Below, piece after piece: positions 40,286 to 51,404 of a stretch of DNA of 64,000 nucleotides. Positions within the stretch are counted from its first letter, which is position 1; each line of letters opens with the position of its first letter. Both the position numbers and the translations under genes were made by a program. The stretch covers positions 7,512,501 through 7,576,500 of the forward strand of contig JALGPY010000008.1 in the NCBI GenBank assembly GCA_023055425.1, given 5' to 3'. The DNA comes from Linanthus parryae. Its lineage: Eukaryota > Streptophyta > Magnoliopsida > Ericales > Polemoniaceae. The notes beneath the pieces are model-generated. The model saw only the letters and a list, made by a program, of their open reading frames with translations, was not told where the DNA came from and ran no database searches.

Positions 40286-40556
40286 TTGTAAGCAATTGGA
40301 AAGTGACGTGGCGGGGCTAGTAACAAAACTGAAAAATGGCGAACAAGTAAATGAAGATCACTCCATCAGTGGACTTCTTCTTGCAGATTGCAAATCACTT
40401 TTGGAGCAGTATGAAAGCTCAAACATGATGTGGTGTCCTAGAACTGCCAATGTTGTGGAACACTCTTTAGCTAAGGAAGCTATGCATCCCATATCGATGT
40501 GTAGTTGGATTGGATCGGGCTATGCTTTCTATGTATGTTACTTATGGCTTGTTTGA
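40286..40556 (+). pseudogene. RNase H-like (RVT_3) domain fragment carried by a TIR element
   Basis: The open frame reads QLESDVAGLV ... LLLADCKSLLEQYES ... CPRTANVVEHSLAKEAM. This matches the layout of the RNase H-like end of plant LINE-type reverse transcriptases and related host proteins: an ESD start, a DC-L helix, and an R-x-AN-VVEHSLAKEA end. It lacks the first beta strands. The start ATG at 40296 is not meaningful; the match begins upstream of it. Probably a captured fragment, not a gene. Confidence 0.6.
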
Positions 40557-40735
40557 CCCAAGAATAATGAAAATCATCTTTTCCTAAAAAAAGATTTTAA
40601 CTTTCTAGAAACTATTGGGAAAAAAACTTCATAGCAAAGGAAAAACAAATTTACAAGTCAAAATTGAAGTCCATGACTCATAAATAGTACAATAAATTTA
40701 AATTACAAATAGTGATATATGTTGATTAAAATAAA

Positions 40736-40915
40736 GAGGGCCGCTATGTTTCACATTTTTTTCTTCACCCTTCAAGTTCACCTCCCACGTGTCAAGATAT
40801 AATTATTGGTAGTATTTATTTTAAGATATTTCTATAATCACATCACCAATAAAAACATCCACATAAGGGGTGAACTTGAAGGGTGAAGAAAAAAAAGTGA
40901 CGTTTAGCGTTTCCC
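40736..40915. mobile_element. Mutator-like MITE (180 bp) nested in the TIR element
   Basis: Left arm GAGGGCCGCTATGTTTCAC, then TTTCTTCACCCTTCAAGTTC; right arm is the inverse. It is flanked by a perfect 9-bp duplication TAAAATAAA (40727-40735 and 40916-40924), the Mutator signature. Confidence 0.9.
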
Positions 40916-41667
40916 TAAAATAAAACATCGCTAAATATGATGATTGGTTCCAAATCTTTAACTGCCTAATTCTATTTAGGTTGCATATGGAAAATTTGAT
41001 GATTGGTTGCTTTTGTGGAAGTACTTTAATTATTGCATGTAAAAGTATGGGCATAATGATGTTTTTGTTGTTTAGGAAGAAAAAAGTCCAAAAAAGTTGG
41101 TGAAACCCAAATTTTTTGAGAACCTACTTTTACTCTTCAAATCTAAAATCTAAAATTCAAAAGTTGTCCGAAAAAAGTCATACCAAACCTTCTAAAAAAG
41201 TTCAAAACAAATTAAAAGTCCAAACTGGATTATAAGCTGGAATAAGTCATACCAAACCCACCTCAGGATAAAAGTCCTTCATGTACTGTAGACGAAGCAC
41301 CAGTGTACAATATACGACGACGGAAACTATGTTTGAGAGATATTGAGAGAATAAGAAGATGATTATTGGAGTTATTAGAGTGAAAGGAGAGTCTGTTACT
41401 TATAGAAATAAGACGCCTCTTATGAATAGTTGCAGTTGTTCATTTCAAATTGAAAGGTTACAACTTTTCAATTCAAACGCGCAACTAATTTACATTCCTC
41501 AATTGAGAGACGTCAAACTTCAATGTATCATTTTTCATTCATCAATCAATGATTTTGACGGATGAGATCAAGAACTGATCTCTTTACTTCTATAATTTTT
41601 TGTAAGCTCACAAGTGAGCTTTTTCGAACCCGGGTTTGAAGTCAGGTCAAAACCATATTTTCCAACA

Positions 41668-44640
41668 ATCCCCCACATGAAGGACAAATTAGCGTTGAAG
41701 CTGAAAGTGTCAATCGGTATTCTGGATTCAATTCTCTCAGTAGGTAATTAATTGCATAAAGAGAAGTAGTCTTAGGCCTTGAAATTTTCCATTAGTGAGA
41801 TACTATAGGATATACTGGCTAGACAGTGTGCCAATCACTTTGAATTGTTTTGCCGGTATACCTAGTCGATAGTAACCACACAATTAATTTCCAGAACACA
41901 GTTTGTTCTCATGGTTGTGCTCATTTTGGCCCTGAGACACTTTTTCCTGATTTCATGAGTAGGCTTAGAGGAGTATGCCTATCATCCTCCTAGAACCAGC
42001 CCAGTTCCTACTCACATAGGTGAAACACATTTAAGTTTATCTATCCATACTCGTCTTAACATGTGGTCTCATTAAAAACATTGCTTACCTTGGCCCTACC
42101 ACTCGTCGTCCTGAAAATAGGGTGGAAACTATGTTTCCTTTGCCATTTGGTGAGTGAGTTTGATATTTGCACAAATAGTTAGGTTGTCCCTTTTGTGACT
42201 AGTTCTTGGGATCTCCACTCACCTAGGTTGGGGTTTTCACTATCGTGCAACTCTTACGAGTTTGGCATAAGCCCCATTCCCCTTGACAAAGCTTCAATTC
42301 GTTCTCTCGATAAACCTTTAGTCAACGGATCCGTTTTCTTTTGACTTTACACAATCGATCGATCTTATTTTTGTGAGAGAAGTTGCCTAATGGTATCTTG
42401 TCTCTAAAATAGATGTCTAGACTTACCATTATACATATTACTTTGTGTTTAAATAGGATATACAAATTTTGGCCGAGTTGGAGTATCTTCGAGGAAGTAA
42501 CGAAGCCATTTTACTTCTTCCCATACCTTGTTTGACTCTGGGAATTATGCTTCCATAGTAGACATTGCTATGCACGTCTGCTTTGAAGATTTTCAACTAA
42601 TAGCCATTCTGCCGAGAGTGAATACCAATTCACTTGTGGATTAATGATATCTTAAGTTAGAGATCCACTTGATCTTTCTTAGCGATCCTTATTTTTTAAA
42701 GAGAATAATTAAGATTTCTATGAGGAGACTTGCTAGTACACAATCACAAGGATTGGTACAATATGTTTGCAAAAACACGCATAAACTCATATTTCATGAG
42801 TTACGTGTTTTTTCTTCTTTGCAAACTTATTTAGAACAATTCTCCTTCTTCTAGGATCTATATTTTAGCTTCAACAAGCCTCATTGTTTGCTTGTAATTG
42901 ATGTATCTTTGTAAATGCATTCTAGTCGATATCGCAACTATTTAACTGCTTCATAATGTTAGCATCTAACATACCATTCATGTAGAGCACAAATGCAATC
43001 CATATTGTGGGACATCCCCCACAATTAAAACTGTAATACCTATTCATTCTTTATGAAGGATATTCAAAATAATTTCTCAGTCTCCGCTAATTATCTCTAC
43101 AAGATAATAATAGAGTTAATATGGAACTCCATCTATTCATGAAACTTTGATTCGTGACTCTTCCATCGAAATATCTAACTTTCCTTATTGAAAGTTCATC
43201 ATGATCTTTGTAATTTATTGGTTCAAATATCAATATCCAAAACTTTTTATGTTGTCCAGTTATATTTTTTATTTAGTATACAAATCATAAGTGTTATAAA
43301 ACTCCTGATTTGCTTTATACTAAATCGCATATCTATGAGTGCTTGAAAACTCTTGAATTTTCTTGAGTACTTGAAAACTCTTGAAATGATATGTAATTCA
43401 TAATCAATCATAACGACAACTTCGAAATGCATATCCATGAGTGCTTGAAAACTCTTGGAATTGTGTAATTGACAACATAAAATATTTTAGAATGTAACCC
43501 TTCACAAGTTACATGAAAACTGTCGGTTGCCTTGAACGAAAGCTCTTGAATGGTTATAGTATGATTTGTACTTTTGAGAGTAGAAAGGGAGAATCATTTT
43601 TTTTAATCCTTCTATCACTATGAAGGATTTATTCATCTTTTACCTTATAATTGTATTCTTTGAAAGCATCTAATGCTTTATCTCGACTATGCTAAGTAGC
43701 GATACATACTACTCCCCATTTCGTATTAATTAGAGGGTCTTATAATTTCTTCGACGCACATTTCATGCTTGTGATCCCAGTTAATTATTAATTTACGAAC
43801 GTAATCATAATTAGTATGACTCAATTGTCTATGCTATAATAACACATAGAAGTCTTTTAACTTATGATCGGTTTCACCACACTTGTGGCACATCTTGAAG
43901 AGAAGTAAATTATGCAATCTTATGGAAAATTAGTTTCAAATTTGACATGGTAATCGTCAAACTCCTCACAAGATAATTACATAAGAAGTTGATGCCAAAA
44001 ATACCATCTCAACAGTGTTTTCATTTAGATGAGGCCACATGCGGAGCGCGTGATTCTCATTTGTGTTTATAAAGCATACACACAGTAACACAATCACAAG
44101 GGCATAAATGCACTCACATGAACTTACACAATTACATAATCAAGAATGATCTAAATATTCTGTATGATCCTTTATATCTGTGCAGGTAGCTGCTTGGTTT
44201 TTAGCCTCAGTGAGTTGGGTTCGATTCGCACAGGAATATACCACGAGCTGCTCCAGTTAATCTTTTTGACTCGATTTGGGTCACCAACTAGTTTATTACT
44301 GCGTGATGTGCGTGTCGAGCATTTCTATAAGATAAAAGCCTAATTACAGAGAAATTTCAGAGAATAGTCATGTGATTGTCAAGCATTTAAATAGCTTAAG
44401 TGTAATGAGTCTAATTACAGAGAAATTTCTCAGCAATAGTCATTCTAGTGAAAATGCATGGCGTCTATGCTTCCGCAGATGTATCTATAATTGTCATATA
44501 AATACAGTTACAAGAAATGAATACAGGAAAACATTGTATGAAATCTTGCACATGAGCCACAAAAAATAGTATCATGGTTACTTATTAAAAAAATTGCGAC
44601 AAAAAGAATTAATATATTATAGGAATAAAAATCAGTACTG
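41668..44640. other. Non-coding interior of the composite insertion
   Basis: No open frame longer than about 65 codons and no domain on either strand. It begins (plus strand) with ATCCCCCACATG, the complement of a polypurine tract, directly beside the LTR at 39903-41667, so it is most likely the decayed 3' untranslated part of a minus-strand LTR retrotransposon. Short repeats of GAGTGCTTGAAAACTCTTG occur near 43340-43460. Confidence 0.45.
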
Positions 44641-45055
44641 GACAATGATGCAGTGTGAACATCAACAACAAAGACATCTTCCATAATTCAGAGGATGAAT
44701 TAGGCTATAGAACAACTGCCATAATGGCCCAGATAGCCAAACAACAAATTTGTCATACTACCTTTTCTTCCACAAATCAATCCACACTTGTCCAAATTCA
44801 CCATTTAGTAGCATTCACAAGTCGCTGACACATAATCAACTGCCAACAGAGGAATTCTAAATAAATTTCCCCCACACAAAATCAAAGACATCACAAAGCT
44901 CTCACCAGCGTCATCATCTACACTACTACCACTTGGTAAAAGAAGAATCAATAAAATTTGCTCAATTCATGAATCTGTTGATCCAAAACTGGCTTTTTGT
45001 TGGTTAAAAGATTTCTTGCTACACAAAACTAAATTTACTTGATTCGAATACACAC

Positions 45056-45470
45056 CTCGCAAGAGTTTTTTGAAAGAGTCGGCGAATCTTACGAAACCGT
45101 CTCCGGCTTTTAGACATGGTATAACCGACTCGGTCATGGCTGAATCTGCCATCCGCCTCTTCTGATGCGACGACGGCCGAATCAACGCCGCCTCCAAAGC
45201 TTTCTTCAACAAATCCCTAAATTCTCGGAATCGATTGACAATCCATTCCAACCAATCAAAGATTTCGCAAACCCAGTTCGCCGTAATCAAATATCTTACG
45301 GACGCAGTTCGTTCAAATCAGAAGCTTTTACAGACCCACTTCGTCGAATCAGTTGCAAAGTCTGAGGAACTCCTCAGGAACTTAACCAAACCATATGCAA
45401 GGAGAAATCCTTACAGGCAGTCGAGAACAGAAGATCCCCGCCCAGCTAAATTAAGTGGTTTTCTTTTTGC
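45056..45470 (-). pseudogene. Unidentified exon-like fragment, minus strand
   Basis: On the minus strand a frame open for 107 codons (45290-44967) includes WLEWIVNRFREFRDLLKKAL and ADSAMTESVIPCLKAGDGF, and can be read further upstream with one stop. GCGAG|GTGTGT at 45056 would be a good splice donor after SFKKLLRG. The residue mix looks like real protein, but I do not recognise the family. Its upstream side is cut by the gypsy element at 45508. Its retained intron argues against cDNA-mediated capture. Confidence 0.4.
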
Positions 45471-45508
45471 AACCACAAGAGACAATTATTGCTCTGTTTC
45501 TGGTTCAC

Positions 45509-46085
45509 TGTCATGATTCCAAAGTTCCCCCCTGTTTTCCCATTTTTCCGACGACAATGGCAGATTGAAAGTGGCAGCAATGATCAAGTTACTGTTCATT
45601 TGGTAAACTCTCAGAAGACTCAGTAACTGCTATATGGGGTTTTGATCTTCTAATCTCAGCCGTTCTTTCTCTTAAACATTGAAGTTTAAATAGTTTAAGT
45701 GTTGCGGCGTCGTTTCCAGTAGCGCGTCGTCAGATCTCTCGGGCTGGTCCACGTTAGCATACAACGGTCACCCTCGGCTGACTCCGCGTCTGATGTGCCA
45801 TAAAGTTACTTTTTTCATTTATTACTTTATTACCCTAAGTTTAGCCCCGAAGATATAAGGGCCTGAGGACTCGTTTTTCTCGCATTATGAATCATGAACT
45901 AAATTTAGATTTCTCTCTCTTCTTTCCTGCAAATTTCCTTCGTAATTTTGTTTAGATCTACTGATCCATCGTTTTAGCCAACAGCACCATCGGAATCAGC
46001 ATTCAGCTGAATTCTGATCGATATCCCTGAACCCCTGTTTCGGTGAACTTTCGCCGGAAAAACACAAGAGCTCAAGGCTCTAACA
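45509..46085 (+). repeat. 5' LTR of the gypsy element
   Basis: Pairs with 55027-55604 along its whole length with scattered substitutions and small indels. Ends TGTCATGATT and GGCTCTAACA. Confidence 0.92.
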
Positions 46086-46087
46086 AG

Positions 46088-46097
46088 TGGTATCAGA
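46088..46097 (+). promoter_or_regulatory. Primer binding site of the gypsy element
   Basis: TGGTATCAGA two bases after the LTR is complementary to the 3' end of plant initiator tRNA-Met, the usual primer for these elements. Confidence 0.8.
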
Positions 46098-46134
46098 TCT
46101 CAAGATCACCGGCCCGCTAGGATCATGGTGAGGG

Positions 46135-47590
46135 TGAATGAAGTCGTCGCCAAATTGAATCGCACAGACTCGTGGTGAGGGAATTAGGGGTTAAACAGTA
46201 AGAAATGAAGGATACCTTAATGGATCTCTCAGGTAAATTCGATGAACTCCTGTATACTTAATGCGAAAACTGCGATTGATAAAGGCAAGGAGAAGGAGGT
46301 ATCAGGTTGTTCATTGCAATCCGGCACTAATGAGCATCGTTCGCCCCTTTCTGGATTACCACCACCTCCTAATTTGACACCACCACCTCAGAAAACCCCA
46401 ACCACAACCACCAGCAATTCCAAAACCCTAAACCCCCCAAATTCCAATTTCACAGAACCCTAATTTCGGTTTCTCCCAAATTCCAAGTTTGCATAGTACC
46501 CCACTCCAATTCACTCCACCATACACCACTCCCACCACCCACCTCTTCAACACCACCCCTGTTTACACCAGCAATGCAACCAGTGTACCTCCATGGCCAC
46601 CCATAAACCATACCCCATACACTAACCCCGTATCCAATTATTACAACCTGCAACAACCCCACTCCACAGCCTAAAATCCACCCCAAGTTAATCAAGGAAG
46701 GTATGACATGAGACCCAACCCCAGACCAGCTTAGCTAAGTGGTTTCCAAGTGCCGAGATTGGAGATTCCTAAATTTTCAGGTGAGGATGTACATGGATGG
46801 CTTCAACAATGTGAGGTTTGCTTCCTCATTGGTAATGTACCACGTGAGAACAAGGTGCTCCTAGACTCAGTTTACTTTGAAGGCCTACCCAAATTCTGGT
46901 TCAAGACCTTCATTCAATCTAATTGGGGTATTCCCTGGGAGCTCTTCACTCATGAACTAGTAGTGAGGTTCAATGACTACGAATTCACTAATGCGGTGGG
47001 CACCTTCAACAAATTGCAGCAGAATGGTAGTGTTGCTGAATACTTGTTGAAATTTGAAGAAGTGAGGTCATTAGTGATGAATAAGGGATGACAAATGCTC
47101 AATAGAAATGGTATGTGGAAAGCTTCATTAGTGGACTCAAGGAATAAATCTAAATGAATGTCATGATAGCTAACCCTAGCTCCTTGACCGAGGCCATCAA
47201 GTTAGCAAAGGTGTTTGAAGCTAAAGTAGAGTTGGCTGCTAAGAAGCATGAACACAGTAAATGGGTTACCAATTCCCCTTCATGGACAAAACCTGCACTC
47301 ACAACTCCTACCTCTCCTTACATCTCCACAAACAAAGTGCTTCCAAACAACACCACCAACACTAGGTGGCCTATCAAGAAGATCACTTCAGAGGAAATGC
47401 AAGCCAGAAGGGAGAAGAACCTCTGTTATTACCGTGATGAGACCTTCACACCTGGGCATAGGTACAAGAAGAAGAAATTGTTTATGATTACTGGAGAGGG
47501 AAGCCTTACATACACCAATTCAATTGAAGTAGAAGAGGAATCAAACAGTGAAGAAACGGAAGAGGAATTAGGCACAATGCAGATCACTCT
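46135..47590 (+). pseudogene. gag remnant of the gypsy element
   Basis: A proline-rich N-terminal stretch (46242-46740) with several stops is followed by the recognisable capsid-like part from about 46750: RLEIPKFSGEDVHGWLQQCE, then FEGLPKFWFKTF and RFNDYEFTNAVGTFNKLQQ. It ends in ITSEEMQARREKNLCYYRDE, where the zinc knuckle should be; only one Cys is left (C-YYRDE-x5-GH), so the knuckle is damaged. Stops fall near 47090 and 47150. Confidence 0.8.
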
Positions 47591-48106
47591 CAATGCTCTC
47601 TCTATTAACCCCTCTCATGAGACACTCAGGGTAAATGGTAAAGTGCATAAGAACTTAGTCACTATCCTCATTGATAGTGGCAGTACTCACAACTTATTGG
47701 ATGAAAGTGCAGCCAAGAAGGTGGGGTGTCACCTACAGGAGAATAAACCAATGCTAGTTACAATTGCAGATGGGGGAACACTATTAAGTACACAGAAGTG
47801 TAATGCCTTCACTTGGAAGATCAATGACCAATAATTCACAGCAGAAATGAGAATCTTGACATTAGAGGGTTGTGATGCTGTGCTAGGAACTCAATTGCTG
47901 AAAACCATTAGCCATGTTACCATGGATTTCAACAAACTCACTCTAGGATTCAGGTATCAGGATCACCCAGTTATGTGGCAAGGAATCACTAATGAAGGTA
48001 GTGCACCTTCTCTAAGGATGATTAGTGTTCAAGGGTTTCTCAATTACATCACTAGCAATGTGAATGCTCCTTGGGGGTATTTGTGCTCTCTTAATACTCC
48101 TCATCA
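47591..48106 (+). pseudogene. Protease region of the gypsy element, cut by a MITE
   Basis: The aspartic protease motif LIDSGSTHNLLDE is intact, followed by QENKPMLVTIADGG and the MDFNKLTLGF strand. A stop at 47832 interrupts the frame. The reading continues after the MITE (48998 on) as APHDDPEP-like sequence and EQIEEVLTEFEDV, the linker to the reverse transcriptase. Confidence 0.8.
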
Positions 48107-48997
48107 AAGTTTTAAAAATCGGACCGGCCTTCGAACCGGTGAGGCACCGGTTCATGGTCGGACCGGTGGTCGGACCGGTTCAATCGCACATTTATTTAAC
48201 AATATATTTATTATTTTTTATACAAAAAATAGCATACATAATGAAAAATAGCCAAAAAAAAATGAATGTCTCGGTGAGATTCAATCAAACTCTTAACAAT
48301 CTAAGAGTCGTTCTTATTTCTCAAGAGAAAGAGTTCGTGCTTTGAATTATTAATGAAATTTGTCAAAAGAAATAAGTGAGATTGAATTTGAAAAGTCAAA
48401 AGTTGCCTTTTTATTTTTGGAAAAAAAATAAAAGTCAAAAGTTGCCTTAAATTTAGTAAAAATTACTATAGAAAAACAAGAAAAAAAACACATACCATTT
48501 TTGTGGTGGTGGATGGATAATCACCAGCCCTCCGTCCTTATCTATTACCACCATCTCCGTTTAATTTGCCATATTTCCTCAACAATATCTCTCTCTCTCT
48601 CAAATACTCCGTATCTTTCTCTCTCAAATTCCTCTACAACATCGCTCTCACTCTGCAATATCGATCCCTCACACTCTACAATATCGTCTTCTCTATGTTT
48701 CTCCCTATGTTATCTAATCGGTCGCCATGAAGAATCAAACGAGCTGGATCTTCATTATCACATAGCCATCTCTCTCTGTGTAATCAAAGCCATCGATCTG
48801 CGCTGTCACGATCGCGTTGAGTTGAGTTGCAGAAACCGTCTGAACCGTTCAAAACCGGACGTTTCGCTGGTTTGCACGAAACCGGCCGGTTTTGACTGGT
48901 TCGTTGCATAGACGGTCGGTAAGCTCAACCGGAACGGTCATGGCCCGGTTCACCGGTTCAACCGGTCGAACCGGCCGGTCCGGTTTTTAAAACAATG
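48107..48997. mobile_element. Mutator-like MITE, CCGG-rich family (891 bp), copy 3
   Basis: Starts AAGTTTTAAAAATCGGACCGG and ends CGGTCCGGTTTTTAAAACAATG; flanks CTCCTCATCA/CTCCTCATGA are a 10-bp duplication with one change. Same family as 24550 and 32350, by ends and by the TTCAATCGCACATTTATTTAA block, but with a different, pyrimidine-rich centre. Confidence 0.85.
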
Positions 48998-49814
48998 CTC
49001 CTCATGATGATCCAGAGCCTGTACGTGAACAGATTGAAGAAGTACTCACAGAGTTTGAAGATGTATGAACCAACTCAGCTACCTCCAACAAGGGTCCATG
49101 ATCATGCTATACCATTGAAGAAAGGGATTGGGCCAGTCAGTATACACTACTGGAAACGCACAAAAACGGCAAGAATTTTTCGCCGTTTATGACGGTTTTC
49201 TCGCCGTTTATAGCAAAGATGGCAAGATTTCGCTCGGCCGCAAGGTAAGTTGACGTTTTTGCCCAGCGGCGAGAAAAAATCTTGCTGTTTCAACCTTGAA
49301 CGGCGAGAGACGCTTTCTCGCCGCTTATGACGTAACAAAAACGGCAAGACTCTCGCCTTTTATGTTCACCTTTTATGCGACAAAACCTTCCTCTTGGCGT
49401 ATTTGCACTTATTAAAAACAGCAAGTACTCTTGCCGTTATATGTATATATATATGGGTAAAAGACACTGACCACCCCTGAGTTTAGGCATAATTCCATGT
49501 AGCTACCCTGGGTTTTGAATAAAGACAGTCTCCACCTTTTTTTGGATGGAGGCGAACGGTTGACTAACAGCACCGTGAAAAAGACCATTTTAACCCTAAA
49601 ATTTTATAGAATTACCTCGTATATATAACCTTAACCCCTCACTCACCTCATTTGTAACCCTATCCCTCTCTCTTCCCCCCTATCTCTCTCTTCCCCCTCA
49701 CCTGTGAAACACAGCCTCCTTCTCGCCTCAAATCTCTCTCTCTCGCTCACATCCCTCTCCATCAATCTCTCTCTCGCTCCTCTCTTTCCTGGTTGCCGAG
49801 CAAAGCACCGAGCC

Positions 49815-49903
49815 TTGGTCCGACGAATCGACGACCCAGGTCCGACGAATCGACAAACCCAGGTCTGACGAATCGGCGAACCTAGGTCCGACGAATCGAT
49901 GAA
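49815..49903. repeat. 23-bp minisatellite, about four copies
   Basis: Unit CCAGGTCCGACGAATCGACG with its continuation AAC; a degenerate further copy (AGATCCGACGAATC) lies near 49935. Confidence 0.85.
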
Positions 49904-50243
49904 CTCAGCTCCGAAAAACGAACGAACAGAGCCCAGATCCGACGAATCTAACAGCGCCGGAGGTTCTGGGTTGTCTCATCTCCAACAATCTTACGATATG
50001 ATGAAAAGTTAGGGCTTCTTCGAAATCTCGTGATGGTGGAATCGTGCAGGCGCAATAAACCTAGTTCCTGGCTTCTCTGGCTGGAACCTCCGGCGCCGTT
50101 AGATTCGACGACCGAGCTATGTTCTTGTGTGATGGAGTGGGTGGTGATTGTTATGGCGGTGATTGCTTCAGCACAGGGAGTGAGGGGAAATAGATGGTGT
50201 TCTGGGTACATCTCTCCTCCTCCTCATCATCATCATCATCATC

Positions 50244-50371
50244 ATCTTCTTCTTCTTCTTCTTCTTCTTCTTCTTCTTCTTCTTCTTCTTCTTCTTCTTC
50301 TTCTTCTTCTTCTTCTTCTTCTTCTTCTTCTTCTTCTTCTTCTTCTTCTTCTTCTTCTTCTTCTTCTTCTT
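50244..50371. repeat. (TTC)n microsatellite, about 42 units
   Basis: An unbroken TTC run of about 125 bases following a short ATC run; the long poly-Leu frame across it is an artefact. Confidence 0.97.
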
Positions 50372-50406
50372 GATTAAAGCTTCATCACTTATTTGGCTTT
50401 GTTGAT

Positions 50407-50625
50407 TTGTGTTTTGACTATGTGAAATTAGTAGTACTTGTGTTGGTAATGGTTGTTTTGGTAGCTATTTTAGTGGTTCTTCATGTATTGAATTTTGTTC
50501 CGGGTATCATTCTCAGGAGTGAATTGGGAAAATATGTAATTTTTGGTTCATGTTTGGAACCCAGTGCCTCATTCCCAGTGCCTTGTTCTTCAGCAGGAGT
50601 TCTCTGGATTCATGTGTTGGATTGA
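50407..50625 (+). other. 72-codon frame with a predicted membrane segment inside the MULE
   Basis: It contains the hydrophobic run LVVLVLVMVVLVAILVVLHV near its start. Some plant transposon-borne GRF zinc-finger proteins end in such a segment; no zinc-finger motif is visible upstream, so the link is only a guess. Confidence 0.25.
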
Positions 50626-51346
50626 CTGAGATAGCCTGAAGCTTCAATTTCTGTGTAACAAAAATTATTTCCTTGGTTTTATTAAATTTGCAAATTTGTA
50701 TGTTCTTGATGTTTTGCATTTGCATTCAAAATGGAATATGTTTTGTGTTTGATATTTTTTAGTGTTGTTGTCCTTGTTCTTGTTATTCTTGAAGATACAC
50801 ATGGGCAAAATCGGTAAAAAAACACAGGGGTATTATGGTCCGGAAAAAAATATATCATACACTTTTTAACGGAACCTAACAGAAGGGTGCTATCTGTCCA
50901 AGGAATAATCCGTCAAATGGGTGCAGACTGTCTTTATCCAAAACCCAGGGTAGCCGCGTGGAATTATGCCTAAACTCAGGGGTGGTCAGTGTCTTTTACC
51001 CTATATATATATATTATACATATTTCTATTTTTTCTATTAATATGAATTAAATTTATAATTTTTTTAATTGATTTGAAGATTGATTAATATCATTCGTAA
51101 CCCCCTATTCAGATGAATCTACACAACCTCCCCCCCATTCTCCTTTCTCCTCCCTGTAGCTACACCAAAACACCACCGTCGTCACCATCTTCTTCACCAT
51201 CGTTCCCATCACCGACGTGGCTATCTCATCCACCCATCTACCCCATCGCCATCTCCTTCCCACGCCATACAAACCCCATCACCAATCAACCCCATCTCCA
51301 TCTGCCGCAGGCTAGAAATTAGAGAAATCAGATCTAAAAAGAGATA

Positions 51347-51404
51347 GAAGAAGAAGAAGAAGAAGAAGAAGAAGAAGAAGAAGAAGAAGAAGAAGAAGAA
51401 GAAG
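51347..51404. repeat. (GAA)n microsatellite, about 19 units
   Basis: An unbroken AAG/GAA run of about 58 bases inside the CACTA element. Confidence 0.97.

Larger units (their letters stand above)
40116..41263. mobile_element. TIR element, GGTGGGTTTGGTATGA family (1148 bp), with captured sequence
   Basis: Ends AGGTGGGTTTGGTATGACTT and the inverse of AGGTGGGTTTGGTATGACTT, flanked by CAG on both sides (40113-40115 and 41264-41266). It is the long relative of 15364-15882. The interior carries a piece of an RNase H-like reading frame (40286-40556) and a nested MITE (40736-40915). No transposase seen. Confidence 0.82.
49455..51001. mobile_element. Mutator-like element with about 80-bp TIRs (1.55 kb)
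   Basis: Left end GGGTAAAAGACACTGACCAC continuing as CCCTGAGTTTAGGCATAATT and on to GACAGTCTCCACC; the right end is the inverse with few changes. Flanked by TATATATAT on both sides (9 bp, but in low-complexity DNA). The interior has gene-like parts: a CT-rich leader, a tandem repeat at 49815-49903, a 115-codon frame from 50030 running into a (TTC)n tract, and a 72-codon frame (50407-50625) with a hydrophobic segment. The gene-like interior recalls a Pack-MULE. Confidence 0.85.

Noticed and set aside
47248..47487. 79-codon frame overlapping gag
   Set aside because: Out of frame with the recognisable gag text.
49142..49144. Perfect 3-bp target duplication for the CACTA element
   Set aside because: The flanks read ATA and TAA; the gypsy reading frame suggests the original was GTA, so one side has changed and a perfect duplication cannot be claimed.
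50030..50377. Poly-Leu protein of 115 codons
   Set aside because: Half of it is the translated (TTC)n run; no domain in the rest.
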